Shown here in pieces: positions 8,222 through 12,922 of a DNA stretch of 12,922 bases. The DNA is taken from the NCBI GenBank assembly GCA_947584125.1, contig CANPWI010000028.1, positions 1 through 12,922 of the forward strand, given 5' to 3'. The notes under the pieces were generated by a model that saw only the letters and a program-made list of their open reading frames with translations, made no database searches and was not told where the DNA came from. The position numbers and the translations under genes were made by a program. Position 1 is the stretch's first letter, and the number at the start of each line of letters is the position of its first letter. The stretch is from an uncultured Clostridia bacterium (lineage in GTDB: Bacteria; Bacillota; Clostridia; TANB77; CAG-508).

Positions 8222-8414
8222 AGCTTATAACTTCTGCATTTATAACTGCTGTTTCATCTATTATATCTAACAATTTTTTTTCCAAAGTATATGTGAATTG
8301 TTCTGGAGTTATAATAAAAATATTTTTTTCTTTATCTAATCTATTTTTAACATCATTTAAAATATATTCACTTTTGCCTGTGCCAGACCTTCCATATATA
8401 AATCTTATTCCCAT
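8172..8414 (-). CDS. addB: AddB, N-terminal piece with Walker A, ended by the frameshift
   Basis: 80 codons. MGIRFIYGRSGTGKSEYIL holds the AddB Walker A (GRSGTGKS, residues 8-15), followed by the ITPEQFTYTLE and SFERMAYRVIQEV segments typical of AddB N-termini. The last four residues (RRSR) do not fit. Skipping one base, the C of CGG (position 8186), gives RVIQEV-GGVDNNNLSKSGKAML, which restores the usual EVGG...GKxML of the family and enters the 1042-codon downstream frame. The start is 34 bp after the glycosylase stop with only a weak RBS (GGTGAT), so translation may depend on coupling. Seen directly: the two frames and where they join. Inferred: a single indel rather than two genes. Confidence 0.85.
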   Translation of the reverse strand: MGIRFIYGRSGTGKSEYILNDVKNRLDKEKNIFIITPEQFTYTLEKKLLDIIDETAVINAEVISFERMAYRVIQEVRRSR

Positions 8415-8448
8415 TTAATATCACCATTTTTTACAATAAATTTTCCTT

Positions 8449-9312
8449 TTAGGCATCTCTTTTCCAATAAAAAAGATACTGCTGTGCAATTCCTGCAAGT
8501 TCTTTATACTTTTCCTTTGCAAGTGCTTGTATTTCTTTTTTATTTACTTTTGTTTCATCATCATTTTTTATATATAATTCATTCATTACTCTTCTAACCC
8601 AAACATCTATAGGGAATACATCAAATCTTTTTAATGAAAATAGCATAATACAATCTGCAACCTTTTCTCCTACACCTGGAAGCTGTAACAATATCTCTCG
8701 TATTTCTTCAGTATTTTGCATACTCTTTATTTTTTCTAAATCTATCTTTCTATCTAAAACTAATCTTGTTGTTTCATATACTCTTTTATCTCTAAATCCT
8801 AAGCCTAACTTTCTTAAATCTTCTACACTTGCTTTTCCTAATTCTTCTGGAGATGGAAAAGTATAATATGAAACATCTTTATACACAATTTCTTTACCAT
8901 AATTTTTAGATAATCTTTCTATTATTCCTTTTATTCTAGGTATATTATTATTAGCAGAAATAATAAAAGAAATTATTGTTTCCCATAAATCTTGATTAAG
9001 TATCCTAATTCCATTGCCATACTCAATACTTTTTTTCATATTATTATCTATTTTTGAAAGTTCTTTTTTTATTTCTTGATAATCTCTATCCAAGTCAAAA
9101 TAATCTGTACATACATCTATAATATTATCCTTACAAATTCCTGTAAAAACAACTTTATTCTTATCCTTATTAACATTTAAAACATTCTCTCCAAATACGC
9201 CTGTATAGCTATTATCCTCATTTACATTCCATCTAAAACATTGACCACATTCAAAAATATGTTTAGGTTCAAAATCTATATCATCATTTAACACAAAACT
9301 TTGCTCTTTCAT
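8449..9312 (-). CDS. ogg: 8-oxoguanine DNA glycosylase / AP lyase (Ogg1 type)
   Basis: 287 residues. Removes 8-oxoguanine from DNA and nicks the AP site in base excision repair. The N-terminal OGG_N-like domain contains FECGQCFRWN (20-29), a hallmark of Ogg1 proteins. The helix-hairpin-helix is LPGVGEKVADC (211-221), with catalytic Lys217. The GPD-loop Asp236 lies in VFPIDVWVRR, 19 residues later, the same Lys-to-Asp spacing as human OGG1 (Lys249, Asp268). SFIISANNNIPRIKGII (115-131) also matches the family. It is the first gene of the five-gene operon, with promoter at 9332-9360. RBS AGGGTG (9326-9321) lies 8 nt before ATG 9312-9310. Ogg1-type enzymes are known in Clostridium besides eukaryotes and archaea, so this is not unusual for the group. 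Confidence 0.93.
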   Translation of the reverse strand: MKEQSFVLNDDIDFEPKHIFECGQCFRWNVNEDNSYTGVFGENVLNVNKDKNKVVFTGICKDNIIDVCTDYFDLDRDYQEIKKELSKIDNNMKKSIEYGNGIRILNQDLWETIISFIISANNNIPRIKGIIERLSKNYGKEIVYKDVSYYTFPSPEELGKASVEDLRKLGLGFRDKRVYETTRLVLDRKIDLEKIKSMQNTEEIREILLQLPGVGEKVADCIMLFSLKRFDVFPIDVWVRRVMNELYIKNDDETKVNKKEIQALAKEKYKELAGIAQQYLFYWKRDA

Positions 9313-9331
9313 TACATTTCACCCTAAAAAT

Positions 9332-9360
9332 ATTTTATCATTTTTTATTAATATATTCAA
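9332..9360 (-). promoter_or_regulatory. Sigma-A promoter of the ogg-addB-ldcA-udg operon
   Basis: Minus strand: -35 TTGAAT (9360-9355), 17-bp spacer, -10 TAAAAT (9337-9332) with a TG one base before it (TGA-TAAAAT, an extended -10). The start near 9325 would put the AGGGTG ribosome binding site right at the 5' end of the mRNA. Confidence 0.65.
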
Positions 9361-9393
9361 TATATATTTTTGCCAAAGTAAATACTACTAAAT

Positions 9394-9427
9394 AAAAAGA
9401 CTAGGAAGCGCAATTCCTAGTCTTTTT
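9394..9427. terminator. Strong bidirectional hairpin terminator
   Basis: AAAAAGACTAGGAA (9394-9407) pairs perfectly over 14 bp with TTCCTAGTCTTTTT (9414-9427), loop GCGCAA. It works on paper in both directions. It lies between the minus-strand operon promoter and the plus-strand PBECR gene, where neither strand has an obvious upstream gene to terminate, so it may insulate the two units. Confidence 0.8.
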
Positions 9428-9460
9428 ATTGCGTACTTTTTTGCGTAGTTTACTGCAATA

Positions 9461-9500
9461 TTGCATTTATTATTATACAATATAATACTAATAAATGCAA
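9461..9500. repeat. Long imperfect palindrome upstream of the PBECR gene
   Basis: TTGCATTTATTA (9461-9472) is perfectly inverted at 9489-9500, and the inner TATTATA / TATAATA (around CAA at 9478-9480) continues the symmetry with a 3-nt bulge. It contains a TATAAT (9481-9486), so it could be an operator over a promoter. It has no T-run. No good -35 can be paired with the TATAAT. Confidence 0.6.
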
Positions 9501-9520
9501 GTATAATTTAATTTTATGTT

Positions 9521-9545
9521 TGTTGCTTTTGCAACAGATTTTTAA
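9521..9545 (+). other. Small hairpin with short T-run before the PBECR gene
   Basis: TGTTGC (9521-9526), TTTT loop, GCAACA (9531-9536), then GATTTTT. It is short for a terminator; if transcribed from the left it may be a leader attenuator. Confidence 0.35.
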
Positions 9546-9637
9546 ATAATAATATGTTATATATATATTATTATTTTTTATTATGTGGGAGGAATAATAG
9601 GGCTAAAAAAATATATGAAGAAAAAGAAGGTATAAAT

Positions 9638-10012
9638 TTGCAGTATATAGGAAAATTAAATAAAAATAATATAGGTGAATATTCAAATAAATTAACAACA
9701 TTTGATGTAATCTTAACTGACGAAAGAAAAATGCATATACTTAAAAATCACAAAAAAGATTATGAAATAATACTTAATAATATAAAAGAAATTGTTTTAA
9801 ACCCTCAAGAAGTGTTAGATGATATAAAAAATAAAGACACATTGTTTTTTATAGGTAATTTAGAAAACAATAATTTAAATGTTGTTGTAAAATTAAATAC
9901 AACTAATAATAAAAAACATCCTAAAAATTCAGTAATGACTGCATGGATAATAAGGAATAGTAATTTAAAAAAGTTAAGAGAAAAAAACAAAAGTATTTAC
10001 AAGAAAGAATAA
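9638..10012 (+). CDS. PBECR-type nuclease domain protein (barnase/EndoU/colicin/RelE-like)
   Basis: 124 residues from a TTG start at 9638, chosen because AAGAAGGT (9624-9631) is 6 nt upstream and the domain begins about here with QYIGKLNKNNIGEYS. The frame stays open back to an ATG at 9554 (152 residues), but that ATG has no RBS and adds an AT-rich MLYIYYYFLL stretch. Key features: VILTDERKMHIL (24-35) with His33, His38 in KNHKKDY, VLNPQEVLDD (53-62), LNVVVKLNT (80-88), and NSVMTAWII (97-105). This pattern I recognise as a PBECR family nuclease, most like PBECR3. Known: these domains belong to the BECR ribonuclease fold and are found in phage proteins and toxin-like genes. Toxicity and RNA cleavage here are inference. 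No protein antitoxin gene is adjacent; a small RNA follows directly. It runs against its neighbours and is enclosed by terminators, which suggests an acquired cassette. Confidence 0.75.
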   Translation: MQYIGKLNKNNIGEYSNKLTTFDVILTDERKMHILKNHKKDYEIILNNIKEIVLNPQEVLDDIKNKDTLFFIGNLENNNLNVVVKLNTTNNKKHPKNSVMTAWIIRNSNLKKLREKNKSIYKKE

Positions 10013-10024
10013 AAATGCTATAAT
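9996..10024 (+). promoter_or_regulatory. Near-consensus extended -10 promoter driving the small RNA
   Basis: -35 TTTACA (9996-10001), 17-bp spacer, -10 TATAAT (10019-10024) preceded by TGC, an extended -10. The -35 lies inside the last codons of the PBECR gene. Transcription would start near 10031. It is the best promoter in the window, and no protein gene follows it before the terminator. Confidence 0.75.
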
Positions 10025-10030
10025 TAAAGT

Positions 10031-10163
10031 ACAATATAAGTAAGTTATTTGAAGTAGAGAATGTGCTGCTACACACCTAATTATAGGTCAAAAGAAATGT
10101 TGGATATGGCACACCAACCAAATAACATATTCAAAGAAGTCGTGGAAACACGACTTCTTTAAT
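10031..10163 (+). ncRNA. Unidentified small structured RNA with own promoter and terminator
   Basis: About 130 nt from the predicted start (10031) to the terminator (10133-10160). Stems found by eye: P1 GTTATTTG (10044-10051) with CAAATAAC (10119-10126), extended by AATAT (10033-10037) with ATATT (10127-10131) across a one-sided loop; P2 GTAG (10054-10057) with CTAC (10069-10072); P3 ACCTA (10075-10079) with TAGGT (10084-10088); P4 GTTGG (10099-10103) with CCAAC (10114-10118). The P2 loop TGTGC (10062-10066) is fully complementary to GCACA (10109-10113) in the P4 loop, a possible 5-bp kissing interaction. So P1 would close a junction of three hairpins, two of them touching. G+C is well above the flanks. 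I do not recognise it as tmRNA, SRP RNA, 6S, RNase P or a riboswitch I know. It follows the PBECR gene in the same direction, so an RNA linked to that nuclease is possible but unproven. Confidence 0.6.
10133..10160. terminator. Terminator with GAAA tetraloop, shared by the small RNA and yitT
   Basis: AAAGAAGTCGTG (10133-10144) pairs perfectly with CACGACTTCTTT (10149-10160) around a GNRA-type GAAA loop, 12 bp. The T-run is partly inside the 3' arm on both strands, so it can end the plus-strand RNA and the minus-strand yitT transcript, whose stop is at 10196. Confidence 0.88.
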
Positions 10164-10195
10164 TTAATGAATTTTTCAATATAAACTTAAAAATT

Positions 10196-11074
10196 TCATT
10201 CTTTTGCAACTAGTTTAAATCCTTTTCCTATAACCTCTCTTGCATTTGATACTACTATGAAACAAGTTGGGTCAAGACTATAACATATTCTTGTAATTTT
10301 TGCTACCTCTGTTCTTGAGCCTACACAGAATAACATCATTTTTTCTTCGTTTTTGTACATTCCTTTTGCATATATTCCTGTGCTTCCTCTTTTTATTTCT
10401 TTTCCTATTTTTTCTGATATTTTTTCATATTCTTTTGATATTATAAATATTGTTTTTGTAAAGTTAACACCTTCAAAAACAATGTCTAGCATTTTTCCCA
10501 TAATGTATATTGTTATTGCTGAATATAAGCCTATTTCTATTTGTTTGAAGAATATAGTGTTTATTCCTACAATAAATATGTCTAAAAAAACTATAACATT
10601 ACTTGTTCTTATGTTAGGGTTAAAATAGTTTACTAAATATGCAAGTAAGTCACTACCTCCTGTTGAGGCATTTGCTTTTAATATTAAAGCTGTTCCAATA
10701 CCAATAATTATTCCACCATAAATACATGCTAGGAATCTATCTTCTGTAAATGAAGGAAATTTGTCAAATACATCAAGGAATATTGATAAAAATATGGTTC
10801 CTGTTATTGCTCTATATACAAATTTTTTTCCAAGCTTGAAATATGCAAGTATGAAAAATGGAATATTTAAAACAAATACTACTGTTCCAACTGGCCAATT
10901 TAGTAAGTAGTATGTAATTGTTGCAATACCTGAAAATCCACCTGATGATAGCTGATTTGGTAATAAAAATTGAGATACACCTATTGCCATTATCATTGTT
11001 CCTAGCATAATGTTTAAAGTTTGAAATAAATATTTTCTTATTTTTAATATTATTACTTTACTTTTTCTTTCCAT
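10196..11074 (-). CDS. YitT family membrane protein (DUF161 + DUF2179)
   Basis: 292 residues, the family's usual length. The N-terminal part has about five or six membrane segments (about 18-38, 45-80, 88-104, 114-132, 158-175, 180-200), with family motifs LSSGGFSGIA (42-51) and NASTGGSDLLA (135-145). The C-terminal cytoplasmic DUF2179 domain (about 205-292) ends in SLDPTCFIVVSNAREVIGKGF. Known: YitT-family proteins are widespread in Firmicutes but their substrates are undefined. The start is notable: the only RBS-like sequence, AGGTAGG, is buried in the 3' arm of a strong hairpin, and the hairpin's T-run touches the ATG (see 11075-11117). No separate promoter is evident in the 59 bp after the radical SAM stop, so expression may depend on read-through from the rnc promoter. 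Confidence 0.92.
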   Translation of the reverse strand: MERKSKVIILKIRKYLFQTLNIMLGTMIMAIGVSQFLLPNQLSSGGFSGIATITYYLLNWPVGTVVFVLNIPFFILAYFKLGKKFVYRAITGTIFLSIFLDVFDKFPSFTEDRFLACIYGGIIIGIGTALILKANASTGGSDLLAYLVNYFNPNIRTSNVIVFLDIFIVGINTIFFKQIEIGLYSAITIYIMGKMLDIVFEGVNFTKTIFIISKEYEKISEKIGKEIKRGSTGIYAKGMYKNEEKMMLFCVGSRTEVAKITRICYSLDPTCFIVVSNAREVIGKGFKLVAKE

Positions 11075-11117
11075 AAAAAAACCTACCTATATTGGTATTA
11101 TTTACAAATATAGGTAG
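11075..11117 (-). terminator. Terminator/attenuator hairpin that contains the yitT RBS
   Basis: Minus strand: CTACCTATATT (11117-11107) pairs perfectly over 11 bp with AATATAGGTAG (11093-11083), then GTTTTTT runs straight into the yitT ATG (11074-11072). It ends the rnc-radical SAM unit. Its 3' arm carries AGGTAGG at RBS distance (6-7 nt) from the yitT start, so folding would both stop transcription and hide the RBS. Confidence 0.75.
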
Positions 11118-11133
11118 ATTTATTCTTTTAATA

Positions 11134-12177
11134 TTAATTTGTATATGTACTTAATATTTTTATTTCTGATTTTCCTGGTTTTATATCATCATTTGGTTCA
11201 ACTATAACATCAACATTATAAAATTCATTCAATTTTTCTACATTAGACTTTTTATGTCCAATAACATTATTTACATCTTGTGGATTTACTGTTACCTTTA
11301 CTTCTTTTACTTTTACATTTACTTTTTTAATTTTATTTACTACATTATCATACCAAATACTATCTTCTACAAGTTGTCCAAATGCAGGATGATATGGTCC
11401 TGCAACAACCTCACTGTTTTGGTCATTTGGATCTGTAATTAAGTCTGTATTTTGTAATCCTATTCTTATAACATCTATTCTTTTTTTATTAAATAAATAA
11501 ACAATTTCCTTGCATCTTTCAACTGCTTGATTTACTGTTAAAGGTTCATATTCTCCATTTTCATATTCTTTTTCAAGTTTTGTATTTTTAATTACTAAAA
11601 CAGGATATAATCTAACCATCTTTGGCTTTAATTTTATTAAATCCTTTGCTGTATTTAAGTCATCAAGTTTAGTGCTGTCTGGTAAACCTATCATCATTTG
11701 GTGACCTAAAACAAAACCATTTCTTCTAATTAATTTTGATGCTTTTTTTACATCTTCAAATGTATGACCTCTACCTGCTTTTTTTAATATGTAGTTGTTA
11801 GAAGATTGTACCCCAAGTTCTATTGTTTTTACTCCGTATTTTTTCAATCTTTTTAAAATTTCTTTGTTTATATAATCAGGTCTTGTAGATATTCTTATAC
11901 TATCTACTTGCTTACTTTTAACATATTCATAAGCTACCTCTAATAATTCTATTTGTTTTTCTTCTTCTATTCCTGTAAAGCTACCTCCAAAAAAAGCGAT
12001 TTCTTTATCAATGTCTTTATTTTTGAAACTTTTTAAATATTCTTCTATTGTATTTTTAACATCTTCCTTTGTTACCATTTTAACTTGTCCACTAATACTT
12101 TTCTGGTTGCAAAATACACAATCATTAGGGCATCCTAAATGTGGTACAAATATAGGAATTATATTTTTTTCCTTCAT
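11134..12177 (-). CDS. Elp3-like radical SAM protein
   Basis: 347 residues. The cluster motif is CPNDCVFC (Cys16, Cys20, Cys23, C-x3-C-x2-C), within VPHLGCPNDCVFCNQ, which binds the [4Fe-4S] used to split S-adenosylmethionine. GGSFTGI (64-70) is the SAM-contacting GGE-like motif. ELGVQSS (121-127), HQMMIGLPDST (159-169) and VRLYPVLVIKNTKLE (188-202) match Elp3/MiaB/NifB-type radical SAM proteins of the kind found next to rnc in Clostridia. There is no acetyltransferase domain, unlike true Elp3. The substrate is unknown; such genes are sometimes misnamed coproporphyrinogen oxidase. RBS AGAGAGGAC (12193-12185) is 7 nt before the ATG, and rnc ends 20 bp upstream, so the two are co-transcribed. 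Confidence 0.9.
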   Translation of the reverse strand: MKEKNIIPIFVPHLGCPNDCVFCNQKSISGQVKMVTKEDVKNTIEEYLKSFKNKDIDKEIAFFGGSFTGIEEEKQIELLEVAYEYVKSKQVDSIRISTRPDYINKEILKRLKKYGVKTIELGVQSSNNYILKKAGRGHTFEDVKKASKLIRRNGFVLGHQMMIGLPDSTKLDDLNTAKDLIKLKPKMVRLYPVLVIKNTKLEKEYENGEYEPLTVNQAVERCKEIVYLFNKKRIDVIRIGLQNTDLITDPNDQNSEVVAGPYHPAFGQLVEDSIWYDNVVNKIKKVNVKVKEVKVTVNPQDVNNVIGHKKSNVEKLNEFYNVDVIVEPNDDIKPGKSEIKILSTYTN

Positions 12178-12197
12178 AATTTTTGTCCTCTCTTTTT

Positions 12198-12866
12198 TTA
12201 ATTTTCTAACGCTTTTTTTGCTGCTTGCATTTGTGCTGATTTTTTACTTTTTCCTTGACCTGTAGCTAAAACTTTTCCATTACATTCAACTTGTGCTACA
12301 AAACTTTTATCATGGTCTGGTCCATATTCCTTTATTATTTTATATTTTATATCTACACTGCCAACCTCTTGTAATTTTTCTTGCAATACAGTTTTATAAT
12401 CCTTTTGTCCAACATTTTTACTTGCAATTTCAATGCTATCTTTTAAATTATTTATTATAAACTTTGATGCAGATTCTAATCCTAAATCTAAATATATTGC
12501 TGCAATAACTGCCTCTACACTGTCTGCAAGTATAGCTGGTCTATTTTTTCCATTGTTTAATACTTCACTTTTTCCTAAGAATAAAAAATCACTAAAATTA
12601 TGCTTCTTTGCTACTTTATATAAACTTTCTTCACATACAACTGCAGCTCTAACTTTAGTCATTTCTCCTTCTCTTAAATTAGGGTAATTTTCAAATAAAT
12701 ATTTACTAGATACAAATTCTAAAATACTGTCTCCTAAAAACTCTAATTTTTCATTACTTTCTAAATGATTCTCGTAAGCATAGGATGTATGTGTTAAAGC
12801 TGTTTTTAATAGGTTTTTATTATTAAATGTGTATCCTATATTTTCTTCAAATTTAGTTAATTCCAT
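12198..12866 (-). CDS. rnc: Ribonuclease III
   Basis: 222 residues. Cleaves double-stranded RNA in rRNA, mRNA and small RNA processing. The RNase III domain (about 1-148) has the signature NEKLEFLGDSILE (38-50), with metal and catalytic residues Glu39, Glu42 and Asp46, and ILADSVEAVIAAIYLD (112-127) with Asp115 and Glu118, so all key acidic residues are present. The double-stranded RNA-binding domain (about 156-222) has KYKIIKEYGPDHDKSFV (174-190) and ends GQGKSKKSAQMQAAKKALEN. RBS GAGGTGA is 4-5 nt before ATG 12866-12864, and a promoter lies just upstream. It heads a unit with the radical SAM gene. Confidence 0.96.
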   Translation of the reverse strand: MELTKFEENIGYTFNNKNLLKTALTHTSYAYENHLESNEKLEFLGDSILEFVSSKYLFENYPNLREGEMTKVRAAVVCEESLYKVAKKHNFSDFLFLGKSEVLNNGKNRPAILADSVEAVIAAIYLDLGLESASKFIINNLKDSIEIASKNVGQKDYKTVLQEKLQEVGSVDIKYKIIKEYGPDHDKSFVAQVECNGKVLATGQGKSKKSAQMQAAKKALEN

Positions 12867-12889
12867 TTTCTCACCTCTTTTCTTTATAT

Positions 12890-12918
12890 ATTATATATGA
12901 GTTTTAAAATAAAATCAA
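12890..12918 (-). promoter_or_regulatory. Sigma-A promoter of rnc-radical SAM
   Basis: Minus strand: -35 TTGATT (12918-12913), 17-bp spacer, -10 TATAAT (12895-12890). The start near 12883 gives a leader of about 17 nt before the rnc ATG. Confidence 0.65.
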
Positions 12919-12922
12919 TATA

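Noticed and set aside
10099..10118. GGATATGGCAC, as in the guanine (xpt) purine riboswitch
   Set aside because: The rest of the purine core (J2/3 UCUACC, the P3 hairpin and its junction) is missing, and no purine gene follows the terminator.
10061..10162. Open frame of 33 codons starting MCCYTPNYRSKEM and ending inside the terminator
   Set aside because: No clear RBS, many C- and G-ending codons unlike the genes here, and its last codons are the terminator stem. It is more likely the by-product of a structured RNA, though a small protein is not excluded.
10353..10628. Plus-strand open frame of 91 codons opposite yitT
   Set aside because: Hydrophobic composition mirrors the membrane protein gene on the other strand; no RBS or family features.
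1..12922. CRISPR arrays, tRNA or rRNA genes, insertion sequences
   Set aside because: No regularly spaced repeats, tRNA-like folds, rRNA stretches, transposase or terminal inverted repeats with target duplications were seen.

Overview
The window is very AT-rich (roughly three quarters A+T), with AT-ending codons, strong AGGAGG-type ribosome binding sites and sigma-A promoters. It carries AddB, RNase III beside an Elp3-like radical SAM gene, a YitT/DUF2179 protein, a family 4 uracil-DNA glycosylase and an S66 LD-carboxypeptidase. This gene set fits a low-GC Gram-positive, most likely a Clostridia-type (possibly uncultured gut) Firmicute. No rRNA, tRNA, transposase, CRISPR array or clear phage gene is visible.

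Layout, left to right. (1) 1-941, minus: a membrane-anchored transglutaminase-like protein, cut by the left edge, with a clear promoter. (2) 1162-2259, plus: an unassigned protein with an HExxH...E metallopeptidase-like motif. It ends in a bidirectional terminator shared with the convergent operon. (3) 9312 down to 2288, minus: a five-gene operon under one good promoter, in the order 8-oxoguanine DNA glycosylase, addB (broken by a +1 frameshift), LD-carboxypeptidase, family 4 UDG, GltD-like FAD/Fe-S oxidoreductase. Three of the five genes act in DNA repair. AddA is not next to AddB. (4) 9394-10163, plus: a small cassette enclosed by two strong hairpin terminators. It holds a stand-alone PBECR-type (barnase/EndoU/colicin/RelE-like) nuclease gene and, just after it, an apparently free-standing small structured RNA of about 130 nt. 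The RNA has its own near-consensus promoter and terminator. (5) 11074 down to 10196, minus: a YitT-family membrane protein whose RBS lies inside the terminator hairpin of the genes upstream. (6) 12866 down to 11134, minus: rnc and an Elp3-like radical SAM gene, with a promoter at the right edge. The smc/ftsY genes often found after this pair in Clostridia are absent here.

The least explained parts are the PBECR plus small RNA cassette (about 9.4-10.16 kb), the addB frameshift at the only in-frame CGG codon I could find in the window, and the overlap of terminator, RBS and start codon before yitT. Promoters, RNA folds and terminators were found by eye. Protein families were recognised from motifs, without any database search.
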